Of a stretch of DNA of 64,000 bases, positions 1 to 8,798 are shown piece by piece. Numbering within the stretch: position 1 is the first letter of the stretch; each line of letters begins with the position of its first letter. Position numbers and translations under genes: made by a program. Source of the DNA: Entoloma clypeatum (lineage: Eukaryota > Basidiomycota > Agaricomycetes > Agaricales > Entolomataceae); NCBI GenBank assembly GCA_963565915.1, contig OY751487.1, forward strand, positions 2,418,001 through 2,482,000, written 5' to 3'. Below the pieces are notes generated by a model. That model made no database searches, was not told the origin of the DNA, and saw nothing but the letters and a program-made list of their open reading frames with translations.

Positions 1-414
1 GTTGCTCTCTTTGCTCTGGGCGAACCTAACGAGATTTAGCAACTTGTTATGCGTAACAAACCATTCCAAGGTTCGGGCAGAGTATGCAGGAAGATGGAAA
101 GGCGAAGAGCAATGTGATTGCTAAATCTAAGGAATGTAGCTATGGTACATGAGGTTTATATAGTACTGACTATGAGCGGTAGCGAATGAGTCAGTAACTG
201 CGGAAGGCAGTGCGCATGAGTAAGGCGACTGCGGAAGGCTATGCACTAATGAGTAAGCTGACTGCGGAATGAGTCAGACAGCTGCGGAAAGCGAGTCAGC
301 GCGGGAGCGAAGTATACTACAGGGAATAAAGTATAATACGATATGTGTAAGCGGGGGCCGATGAGTAAAAGTGAAAAAGTAAGTGTATACGTCCGTAGTC
401 GTTAGTCCGTAACA
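1..414 (-). mobile_element. 5' end of an inverted gypsy element running off the left edge
   Basis: Positions 45-414 are a minus-strand copy of the same LTR found at 4445-4832, 46899-47286 and 53113-53500. Bases 1-44 match the leader that follows the 5' LTR in the other copies. Read on the minus strand, the order is LTR, then primer-binding region, then window edge, so this is the start of another element whose body lies outside. The LTR is shortened and rearranged in its middle part and ends at 414 with the inverse of the LTR start. It abuts the 5' LTR of copy 1 head to head, so no target duplication can be read here. The structure is seen directly; the unseen remainder is inferred. Confidence 0.8.
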
Positions 415-728
415 TCGTTATTTCTTTGACTCATCGGACTGCTTATTCATTTACCTTTACTCTACCATTCTCCTTTAGTATACTTCGCTCCCGCGCTGAC
501 TCGCACTCCGCAGTCGTCTGACTCACTTTGCACTGCCTTTCCGCAGTTACTGACTCATCCGCACTGCCTTCCGCAGCTACTGACTCACTCGCTACCGCTC
601 GTAGCCAGTACTATATAAACCCCATGTACCATAGCTACATTCCTTGGATTTAGCAATCACTTTGCTCTTCGCCTTTCCACTTCCTGCATACTCTGCCCGA
701 ACCTTGGAACGGTTTGTTAAGCATAACA
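415..728 (+). repeat. 5' LTR of gypsy copy 1, 5'-truncated
   Basis: It matches the last four fifths of the LTR at 4445-4832, including the TATA region and the CA end at 728. About 55 bases of the U3 start are missing at the head-to-head junction, and a short GC-rich block after position 500 is shorter than in the other copies. Confidence 0.85.
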
Positions 729-773
729 AGTTGCTAAATCTCGTTAGGTTCGCCCAGAGCGAAGAGAGCAACT
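729..773 (+). promoter_or_regulatory. Primer-binding region of self-priming type
   Basis: Directly after the LTR there is no TGG start as expected for a tRNA primer. Positions 731-741 (TTGCTAAATCT) are complementary to AGATTTAGCAA inside the LTR, which lies about 30 bases after the TATA box. The 45-base block also begins and ends with inverted heptamers (agttgct/agcaact). Self-priming from the first 11 bases of the transcript is established for the Tf1/sushi chromoviruses; its use here is an inference from complementarity. Confidence 0.6.
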
Positions 774-881
774 ACCAGACGAGTCAAGACGTTGCGCTTC
801 TTTGAAGACTTCACCAGTAACCCATTCAGCACGCCAGAAGCCCGACAGGAGGAGCTAAGTCCTTGAGACAGTATCGATTTT

Positions 882-1590
882 ATGCTTATCCAGCAGTACA
901 TCGAATCGGAGATCTGTCGCATCCTACAGCAGGTGCTTGACGAAGAACTAGACAACGACGAGCATCGCCCTCACGGCGAGATAGCAGAGAGCATCCATCT
1001 TGCTCGGCAACACCAGATCGCGCGTTACAACGCCCGACAGACTCGAAGTCCTGAAACAAGAGAAACGTACCGTTGATGAATTCTTGGATGAATTCGAAGA
1101 ACTCTTGAAGCTGTCAAACCTTGGCGAAGAAACTGGGAAATACATCCTAGAAAAGAACGTCAACCGCAGAATCTCTGAACAAGTGGCTAGCGATGGCAAG
1201 ACGTACACCGATTACGCAAAGGAGATCCGAAACAAGGGACGACAGATGGAAGGACACGCACTGGTCATCTGAGGTGGCGGAGACATGCGCACTGGATCAG
1301 GTACCACTTATGGTGGTCAGGGCAAGGCCATGGAGATCGACAAAGCAGGAGTAGCCCGTTGCTACAACTGTCAATGCTTCGGTCATCTGGCTAAAGACTG
1401 TAGCGCTCCAAAGAAGAAAGATGGTCGCAAGTGTTTCAACTGTGACCAAGAAGGCCATATCGCGTGCAACTGCCGCAAGCCAAAGAAGAACTCCGGAAGG
1501 GTTAGGAAGGTGTCCAAGGAAGATGCCAAGAATGATGAAACCACAATCTTAGAAGCCGACGAGAAGGATTTTACCGAAGGGTCCGATTAA
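882..1590 (+). pseudogene. gag: gag relic with two CCHC zinc knuckles
   Basis: This is the nucleocapsid and capsid part of the gypsy Gag polyprotein. Two zinc knuckles are visible, CYNCQCFGHLAKDC and CFNCDQEGHIACNC, in the 1285-1590 segment. The N-terminal segment (from 882) stops matching copy 2 after the residues NARQ and resumes at LEVLKQEK, so about 0.8 kb of capsid sequence is lost. The codon at about 1270 is TGA where copy 2 has CGA. Start codon and full length cannot be restored from this copy alone. Confidence 0.85.
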
Positions 1591-1631
1591 ACGACGCTAA
1601 GTCGCGACCCTTATCTATTAAACGGACTTGC

Positions 1632-4128
1632 TTGCCTTGTATGACTGCAGACAATAGAACCTATGTCATCCCTGCCAAGCGAGCCACTGCGTCGACTAAG
1701 ATTGTGAAGGGAGATAAACCTCCGAAAAGACGAGAAATCAGGCTGTTAGCGCAGCTCAAAACACGACGAGGACCAAAGGTTATCCGACCTGAGGTTGACA
1801 GCGGATGTGAACGCACATGCATCCATCCCAGAATAGTACGCGAACAGAACCTCCCCACGCGAGGAATACCACCCATAGCAATTCTAAATGCGGATGGATC
1901 ACCAAATCGACAACAGAAAGCGAGCCAACTTGCCGAAGTCAAACTGGATTTGGGAGCGCATCAGGAAACCATGGAAGCAATGGTACTGGACATTGGGAGA
2001 ACGGACATGCTCTTGGGACATGACTGGTTGGTACACCACAACCCCACAATCAATTGACAACCGGCACGGTAACATTTAACCGATGCCCAACAACATGTCG
2101 AACCAAACACTCAGATTTCAGGGTCAACCTTAATGGTCGTAAACACCGGGTTCACATGGTTCGCATGGTTGAGGTGCGCGACAAAGATGCACCCAAAAAG
2201 TCGAATCAGAAATGGAAGCCTGGAGACCCTATCTTGGAATCTGTCACTCCCACACCACCTCCCACAACCAAACGACCCTCATATGTTGAACGATTTGCTC
2301 ATCTTTTCGAGAAAGAGAACTTTGATAAGATCCCAAAGGAGAGGGAATGGGACCATGGTATCGAACTTACACCAGACGCACCAAAGGAACTAGGGGGAAG
2401 TACATATCCTATGACGCAAAAGGAACAAGAGGAATTGGACGCATTCATTGACGAGGGTCTAGCAACAGGAAAGATCCGCCCGTCCAAATCCCCTTATGCC
2501 TCCCCTTGCTTCTTCATCAACAAGAAGGATGGCTCCAAACGATTGGTACAAGATTACTGCATGGTCAATAAATTCACGGTCAAAGACAAGTTCCCACTCC
2601 CATGAATATCCGATCTCTTGGACGTACTGAAAGATGCGGTCTACTTCAATAAAATGGACATCATGTGGGGCTATAACAACGTCCGGATCAAGGAGGGTGA
2701 TGAATGGAAAGCTGCCTTCCTCACCAGTCGAGGATTGTTCGAACCATTGGTCATGTTTTTCGGTCTTTGCAACTCCCCGGGAACATTCTCTCGAATGATG
2801 GCTAGCCTATTCCGGGACCAGATCCGCCGACGTATCTGCGTGATCTACATGGATGACATCGTGGTTATCGGTAAAACCAAGGAAGAACTCACGCGAAACA
2901 CTGAAGAAATCCTACAGATCCTATCGGACAATGATTTGTTCCTAAAGGAGAAGAAGTGTTTATGGGAAGTAATGAAATGTCCTATATTGGGATATGTGGT
3001 TGGTGAGGGACGCGTTGAGATGGAAACTGAGAAGGTGGATACGATCCGAAACTGGCGAGCACCCACATCAAAAAAGGAAGTTCAGAAGTTTCTTGGATTT
3101 GCTAACTTCTATCAATGTTTTATTGAAGGGTACTCAAACATTGCGAAACCTCTCACTGCGCTCACAGGCGGTATGGCATTTACTTGGGGACCAACAGAGC
3201 AGCAAGCCTTTGAAGGTCTCATATGGGCAATTACATTGACACCAGTCTTGGCATTACTGAAACCAGATGGACAGTTCAGGGTTGAAACCGATGCATCGGG
3301 CTATGCCATTGGAGCAGTACTCTCTCAAAAGCAAGACGACAAATGGCACCCCATCGCGTTCTTGTCGCGGACCATGTCTGCGGCCAAACAGAATTACGAG
3401 ATATATGACAAAGAACTCCTGGCAGTCGTGGAAGCATTGAAAGATTGGAGACACTATCTGCTTGAAGCCAGGGAACGTGTCGAGATCTTGACCGATCACA
3501 AGAACCTGGAATATTTCCGTCGTCCTCAGGACCTAAATCAACGACAGCGACGCTGGAAAATGAAGTTACAAGACTATGACTTCGAATTACGGCATGTGTC
3601 CGGCAAGACCAATGCAAAAGCGGACATCCTGTCACGCTTACCCTGGTATGAAGCGGAACTCGAACCACAGGACAGTGACCAAATGCTCAAGGAGGGACTA
3701 TTCTTGAAACGGTTGGAATCAGAAGATGTGGTACAAATGGAGATGTTCACGGAGGAACAATTCTTTGAAGGGGGTGAAACATCTGATTCCATCAAAATTG
3801 GAAACATCACAACCATTGAAAATCCGTGGATCGCACGCATCAAGGGTTCAAACCGCATGGAGACAGAAGTAGCGCAGGGCCTAAAAAAGAATCCTCATTG
3901 GTATCAGCAAGAGAATGGGATCACCTACGCAGGAGAACGAGTCTATGTCCCGCCAGACCCACAATTACGACAAGAATTGATGTTTGAGTCACACAATGCA
4001 CCAGTGGCTGGACATCCAGGACAGTACCGGACACATGAACTCCTCACTCGCACCTACTGGTGGCCTACCATACTGCATGATGTGAAGAAGTATGTGAAGG
4101 GTTGCGACACTTGTCAACGCAACAAGAT
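1632..4128 (+). pseudogene. pol: pol relic: protease, RT, RNase H, integrase zinc domain
   Basis: The polyprotein of a gypsy chromovirus. The aspartic protease shows the VDSGCERTC active-site motif near 1794. A one-base deletion near 2056 shifts the frame after HNPTIN. The reverse transcriptase carries YMDD near 2849. A TGA at about 2604 replaces the CGA of copy 2. RNase H begins around ETDASGYAIG near 3287. The integrase HHCC domain (HNAPVAGH through CDTCQRN) ends near 4128, where the core and chromodomain are deleted. The frame is then fused in phase to the accessory ORF. It cannot make a working Pol. Confidence 0.92.
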
Positions 4129-4411
4129 TAAAATCCATGCTCTCGAAACTTCCCTTGCCGACCTCCTCCATCGCCAGATGCATATCCGGCTCCACTCGCT
4201 GTCCAACCTACCCGTCGCCCCGAGTCCCGAGGAAAAACAAATTCTCGGAAACTACACCAGCACCCTCGTGATCGAGAATCGACGTATTCGGCTGGCTATC
4301 AAAGGCCTCGAACTCGCCGTAGCCATCAACGAGGAGTTGATATATGATTGGAGCCTCAAGGAAAGTCCGAACTGGTCCAATCCCGGCAACAATGAGGGAT
4401 GGGGACAATGA
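4129..4411 (+). pseudogene. C-terminal part of the gypsy accessory ORF, fused to the pol remnant
   Basis: Homologous to the last 92 or so codons of the ORF at 47321-47683. It has no stop until the TGA at 4411. The protein is roughly 75-80% identical to the copy 2 version (HRQMHIRLHSLS is identical), while flanking pol and LTR are near 97%. Nucleotide differences fall mostly at third codon positions. It seems to come from a divergent lineage of the element. The family is not one I recognise; the sequence looks helical and charged. Confidence 0.75.
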
Positions 4412-4444
4412 CTCTGTGAGGACACAGAGCTTGAGGAGGGAACA

Positions 4445-4832
4445 TGTTACGGACTTACCGGTTTGTATGTTACGCACTTTTCCCTTGCATTGTACCTTCA
4501 TTATTTCTTTGACTCATCGGACTGCTTATTCATTTACCTTTACTCTACCATTCTCCTTTAGTATACTTCGCTCCCGCGCTGACTCGCACTCCGCAGTAGG
4601 GATTACTCAGTCCGCAGTCGTCTGACTCACTTTGCACTGCCTTTCCGCAGTTATTGACTCATCCGCACTGCCTTCCGCAGCTACTGACTCACTCGCTACC
4701 GCTCGTAGCCAGTACTATATAAACCCCATGTACCATAGCTACATTCCTTAGATTTAGCAATCACTTTACTCTTCGCCTTTCCACTTCCTGCATACTCTGC
4801 CCGAACCTTGGAACGGTTTGTTAAGCATAACA
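4445..4832 (+). repeat. 3' LTR of gypsy copy 1 (388 bp)
   Basis: Begins TGTTACGGAC and ends GCATAACA, preceded by a purine tract (gcttgaggagggaaca). It is almost identical to the two LTRs of copy 2. It contains several copies of CCGCAG/CTGACTCA words in the U3 region. The 3' flank is SCC2-derived sequence. Confidence 0.95.
4716..4760 (+). promoter_or_regulatory. LTR TATA box and predicted transcript start
   Basis: TATATAAA at 4716-4723 is followed about 30 bases later by AGATTTAGCAA (4750-4760). This undecamer is complementary to the primer-binding region next to the 5' LTR. The spacing fits RNA polymerase II initiation, and the complementarity fits self-priming from the transcript's 5' end. 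The same arrangement is present in all LTR copies of the family; the truncated 5' LTR has G in place of the first A. Confidence 0.55.
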
Positions 4833-5564
4833 ATGAGAAAGAAGATGTCCAACTTGATGCGACATATGCGGTATGAGCTGATCACGAAAGGCTTGGTGAT
4901 TTGGCTGGCGGACGTTGACGTCGTGATGCATGCGAGGTGGACGACCAACCACAGGCTTATTCTGCAGAAAATGGCCCATGTTATTAGATGGATGAGGACC
5001 CTTTCACGAGATAATTGGACGTCGCCTGTTGTTCCTGCTGTGAATCAACTCGCAATCAGCATCACTTAACGCAAGCAGAAGAGTTAGCCGTTACTGTCAC
5101 GGCATTCTTCAAATATGGCAGTAAGGTGGAAGCGTTTGAGCCAGACAAGATGGCAGGGTATGCCGAAGTGAACAGGTATATAGTCCTGATGCAATTGATA
5201 ACCGTCTTCAAAGCACATCCAGCATCTGACCAAATAATAAGAGAACACGCACAAAATCAGGAAGATCCGAAGATCTGAAGCATCAACTAAACCATCAATG
5301 AGTCTCGCAAAATTCAGCATAACATGCGTGCAAAGACACAGCATCAGCTCCACTCTTCTCCGCCATAATCTTATGCCACATGTCCTCCAGAGGCGACTTC
5401 CAATCCTTGAAATTTGCCAACGTACTCGTGATCACCACAACTTTGCTGAGAAGTGGACCTTATCTTGAACATTGGATGATTGCACATTTCTAGATTTTGC
5501 AGCGATGGGGAACACCAGAGCAGTGGGGAACCAAAGCTCCTCAATGGCCTTGATTGACAGATCT
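4833..5564 (-). pseudogene. SCC2: SCC2/Mis4 cohesin loader, 3' part of left copy (broken)
   Basis: Read on the minus strand, this continues the SCC2 reading after the LINE insertion: residues KAIEELWF, then PIAAKSRNV, then VVVITSTSANFKDW, then exons related to LVDASDLP and to [14 protein letters not shown] of the SCC2 HEAT-repeat region. SCC2/NIPBL/Mis4 loads cohesin on chromatin in the nucleus. The frame changes several times and only partly through plausible introns. Copy 1 of the gypsy element cuts it at 4832/4833. Family assignment comes from remembered SCC2 conservation and not from a search. Confidence 0.72.
5551..5564. repeat. Target-site duplication of the LINE, left copy
   Basis: tgattgacagatct, identical to 8744-8757. 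It flanks the poly(A) end of the minus-strand LINE, seen here as a T tract from 5564 to 5583. Confidence 0.92.
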
Positions 5565-8500
5565 TTTTTTTTTTTTTTTTTTTGTTCAACAATTTATATA
5601 GCGGTATACTAAGGGTACAGTCCGCTTGACATAGGGTAAACTACATCGGTCCGAGGACCTACGTACGCAAGAAGAACAAGCGGCGCAAAGCTCCGTCGAG
5701 CTGTTGAGTCCTCGCGCCAGGACGGGGGAGTTTGTTATAAACAAACGCGTTAGTATGCGCACCCGAGTATTCGGCCGCGCGGTACAAGAGCACTCCAACC
5801 TTGTGAGGTTGGCCGTTAGCGGCGCTGGGGGGTGTCTGCGCCCTGCCCCCCAAAGAAGCGCCTGTGCGGTTCTTATCCTTCGATCGCGTTCGCTTGCCAG
5901 AGGGGGCTGCACCCCTTTGAACCCAGCGCGCTACCACGCGACTACCGCCGACGGTTGTGTTGGGCTTTGGACGATCCCGGAAGGCAAATGCCCCTGGGTT
6001 ATCCATGATAAATTTCCCGAAGACGTCCCAGGTGGGGGAGTTCCTCGAGAAGGTGGGCATGTCTGGTGGCCTGGTGGGGTGGTGCAGACATTTGTAGAAA
6101 ACGTGGGCGAAGTCCTCAACGGACCCCAGACCACAGTCGCATTGTTCAACTTTGTCACCGATGTTGAACCTATGTCTATAGTGGCCAATTGGGGCGTGGC
6201 TGGTGAGGCCGCGGACCATTTGTGCCGTGAGGGATTGGGAGTGACCCACATCCTTAAGCCATGTACCGCCCTTGAGATGGGACGGCTTCATATGTTTGGC
6301 CCGAGCGTGGTCCTGGCGTCTGACGCACGATCTCGGGAATTGATAGTGTCGGCCAACATACTTGGGGGACTGGTACAGATTGTCCCAGTCACCGAGCATG
6401 TCGTCCGTGAATTGCTTCGTGTTGAAGTCAAGGGATCTGGAGGCCGACTCACCACACTCAATGCGAATCGAGGAGGCGAAGTCATGCACTGCACGGTGGG
6501 GTTCGAATCCATGGTCCGAAGAATCGGGGACATGGTGAAAGATGACCTTGGAATTCAGACCGGGTTCCTCAAACCAAGGAATCAGGTTACTGATGATAGC
6601 GAGCGCAGTTGCCTGCGAGGAGTGGAGATCCGGGTCTGTGGCGCGCCGAATGGCGTTGACAGAGTCGGTGAAAATATGGATTTCTTCCAGTTGAGAGAGA
6701 CCCCCTAGCAGACTGACCAGGTTCGAGAACCCATGTCCGATAGCTAAGGTTTCAGTGTCATCAGAGACTGCGAGGCCGCCGGCCGCCCAGTCTTTGTCGA
6801 TGGAGTGCCCCTTGTGCCATGTTTCCCAGGCTGCAACAGCCTGGTGGCCCGACGAAAGGGAGGGAACTGCCGCGTCAGTGACAATGACGGCGGCTTTGTT
6901 GGAGCAGATGTTGGCGTCAAACACCTTGTTAAGGGTGATGAGGCGCGCCTTTCTGGCTTCGGCACGGTCCTTAGCGGTCTTGCCGCGGATAAGGGTGATG
7001 TCGTGAATTACGCGTTCAGGGAATCGGTCGAGGACGCGTTTCCCTGGTTCGTTGTAGTTATTAAAGGGCGATAGGGGGACAGTCACATTTGCACGGTATG
7101 CCCAGATATCAACGAGGGGGGATTTAAGGTTGTACATAAACTCCGGGGAGTACCACGGACGCTTGGAGGGGTCATCCTCGTCGCATACCATGACGGTCAT
7201 GTGTCTTGGTGCAAGGGAGTGCATGCGGACACAGTTTCTGCAGGAGAGCTTCTTGAGGTGCAAGTGCACCGGAGGCAGGCCAGCAAGTGCTTCGACCGCC
7301 CCTGTGGGGGTGGTACGGAAGGCTCCCAATATCCATAACGCTGCGCGTCTTTGGACTTTGGAGATAGACTTGACGACACCCTTGTTGCGGGCGCCGTCGA
7401 AGTTCCAAAGATTAGCACCGTATAGCGCGATCGGCAAAATACACGATCGGTACAGGGTGCGTTTGTGTTTGGGGGTGAGTCCACGGACTGAGTTTCCCAG
7501 GGATAGTAAGGCTCCCGTTGCTGAGAAGGCCTTAGTGGCATACCGTTTCGCATGCTCAGTAAAGAGTAGCTTGCGGTCGAAGAAGAAGCCCAAATACCTC
7601 CAGAAGGTCTTGGGGACGAGGGGGGAGTCGCCGGTGAAGGGCGCGAATCCGAGGTCAACCGGGGGGTTATCGTCGCCATTCTTCCTGGAAAAATGGAACG
7701 CCTCCGATTTAGAGTGCTCGAGGACAAGCCCGAGGGCTGTGGTCAGCTCAAACAGACATTTGTATGCCTTTTTTAGTTTGGCAAGGTTTTCCTTCCACGT
7801 CTCAGATTGGACTATGATGGTCCCGTCGTCGACGTATGAGATGAGGCTGGCCTGTGATTGTTCGGCTTGAAATGCGTACATCAGCGGGGCGAGATAGATG
7901 GACGATAGCACAGGGGAGAGGGCGGAGCCCTGACCTACGCCAATGTCAACAGAGAAGAGGTCTGAGAGGTCATCCTCCCAGGCGTATTGAGTCTGTCTCC
8001 CTACTAGGTAATTTGAAAAGAAGTCCACGACAGTGTCGGGGAATCCCATCCTATCTAGTATGAGCGATATAACCGAGTGGTTAAGAGAGGGAAAGTATTG
8101 GGCCAAGTCGATGGCGACAACGCTTGTCTTGAGTTTCTTCGCCCATCCTGCACGTATGAGGTGGGTAAGGAATTGTCCGGCGTCTTCGGTGGAGTTCTGA
8201 CGAACCCCCCCGAATTGACCTGGGTGCAGTAGACCATGGCGGGCTAGTTCCCACTGGAGTCTGTTAGCGATAGCTTTCTCAAAGAGTTTGCCCAGGGTGT
8301 TTAGAAGCACGATGGGTCGAAATGCTTTGGGAACGGCGTACGCCGGCTTATTTGGTTTAGGAATAATGACGGTCGTTGAGATTTTGAAGGCGTCAGGCCA
8401 AAACCCCGCCGAGAGGCAGGCGTTCAGGGTCCAGACGAACAACTTCAAGATTTGTTTATGTGCTATTAGGCACTTAAGATGAGTCCACGTAAGATGATCG

Positions 8501-8743
8501 GGACCAGGGGCTGACCGGCTAGAACAACCGGCCAGGGCCTGGAGGACCTCTTGCGAAGTGAATGGAACCCAGTCCCTTTTGGGCTGAGGTTCTAGGGTGC
8601 TGCGCAGCCTGTCGGGATCGACGGGTCGAGCTTCTGCGGACTGGAAGGACTTGTGGAAGGCGTCACAGGTCTCAGCAGTGGTGGTGCAGGTCTCGCCTTC
8701 GAAAATAATGGCCTCAGGAGAGGCGTTCTTTCGTGGGCCGACC
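5565..8743 (-). mobile_element. 5'-truncated Tad-like non-LTR retrotransposon
   Basis: This is a LINE with an RT, RNase H and a C-terminal Cys/His cluster, ending in a 19-20 base poly(A), which appears as T5564-5583 on the plus strand. A perfect 14-base duplication flanks it. The 5' end is truncated inside the RT ORF, removing the endonuclease and any ORF1; this is the usual outcome of target-primed reverse transcription. The remaining ORF has no stop, so the insertion is young. It lies inside an exon of the left SCC2 pseudogene copy, and the gene reading continues across the duplication. Confidence 0.93.
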
Positions 8744-8757
8744 TGATTGACAGATCT
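5659..8757 (-). CDS. LINE reverse transcriptase-RNase H ORF, N-terminally truncated
   Basis: The frame is open from the 5' truncation point to a stop at 5659, about 1030 codons. The last few upstream codons are target sequence. Reverse transcriptase: fingers with VIIPKPNKP and FRPIVLLN, palm with FGGVRQNSTEDA, GQGSALSPVLS and the catalytic YVDDGT, then thumb WRYLGFFFDRKL. RNase H: VIVTDAAVPS, IHIFTDSVNA and DSSDHGFEPHRAVHD. A C-terminal cluster reads CDCGLGSVEDFAHVFYKC. This order (RT, RNase H, Cys/His) fits the Tad clade. The endonuclease domain is missing, so this copy could not transpose alone. Confidence 0.92.
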   Translation of the reverse strand, partial: RSVNQVGPRKNASPEAIIFEGETCTTTAETCDAFHKSFQSAEARPVDPDRLRSTLEPQPKRDWVPFTSQEVLQALAGCSSRSAPGPDHLTWTHLKCLIAHKQILKLFVWTLNACLSAGFWPDAFKISTTVIIPKPNKPAYAVPKAFRPIVLLNTLGKLFEKAIANRLQWELARHGLLHPGQFGGVRQNSTEDAGQFLTHLIRAGWAKKLKTSVVAIDLAQYFPSLNHSVISLILDRMGFPDTVVDFFSNYLVGRQTQYAWEDDLSDLFSVDIGVGQGSALSPVLSSIYLAPLMYAFQAEQSQASLISYVDDGTIIVQSETWKENLAKLKKAYKCLFELTTALGLVLEHSKSEAFHFSRKNGDDNPPVDLGFAPFTGDSPLVPKTFWRYLGFFFDRKLLFTEHAKRYATKAFSATGALLSLGNSVRGLTPKHKRTLYRSCILPIALYGANLWNFDGARNKGVVKSISKVQRRAALWILGAFRTTPTGAVEALAGLPPVHLHLKKLSCRNCVRMHSLAPRHMTVMVCDEDDPSKRPWYSPEFMYNLKSPLVDIWAYRANVTVPLSPFNNYNEPGKRVLDRFPERVIHDITLIRGKTAKDRAEARKARLITLNKVFDANICSNKAAVIVTDAAVPSLSSGHQAVAAWETWHKGHSIDKDWAAGGLAVSDDTETLAIGHGFSNLVSLLGGLSQLEEIHIFTDSVNAIRRATDPDLHSSQATALAIISNLIPWFEEPGLNSKVIFHHVPDSSDHGFEPHRAVHDFASSIRIECGESASRSLDFNTKQFTDDMLGDWDNLYQSPKYVGRHYQFPRSCVRRQDHARAKHMKPSHLKGGTWLKDVGHSQSLTAQMVRGLTSHAPIGHYRHRFNIGDKVEQCDCGLGSVEDFAHVFYKCLHHPTRPPDMPTFSRNSPTWDVFGKFIMDNPGAFAFRDRPKPNTTVGGSRVVARWVQRGAAPSGKRTRSKDKNRTGASLGGRAQTPPSAANGQPHKVGVLLYRAAEYSGAHTNAFVYNKLPRPGARTQQLDGALRRLFFLRT
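8744..8757. repeat. Target-site duplication of the LINE, right copy
   Basis: tgattgacagatct, identical to 5551-5564. It marks the truncated 5' junction of the LINE. Confidence 0.92.
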
Positions 8758-8798
8758 CTGATGATTTCGTCTTCATCCAACATTCATAGTACGAGTCG

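Larger units (their letters stand above)
415..4832 (+). mobile_element. Ty3/gypsy chromovirus copy 1, deleted and decayed
   Basis: The order is truncated 5' LTR (415-728), gag relic, protease, reverse transcriptase, RNase H, integrase zinc domain, then a 3'-terminal accessory ORF and a full 3' LTR (4445-4832). Compared with copy 2 it lacks about 0.8 kb of gag (joined near 1038) and about 1.3 kb covering the integrase core, the chromodomain and the start of the accessory ORF (joined near 4129). It carries in-frame stops and a one-base deletion. Pol is about 97% identical to copy 2 where compared by eye. Its right edge lies inside SCC2 pseudogene sequence, so it inserted into that locus. Confidence 0.92.

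Noticed and set aside
5704..6708. 334-codon plus-strand ORF
   Set aside because: It lies opposite the LINE RT-RNase H frame, whose motifs are unmistakable; the plus frame shows no family feature.
7130..7870. 246-codon plus-strand ORF
   Set aside because: Antisense shadow of the LINE reverse transcriptase.
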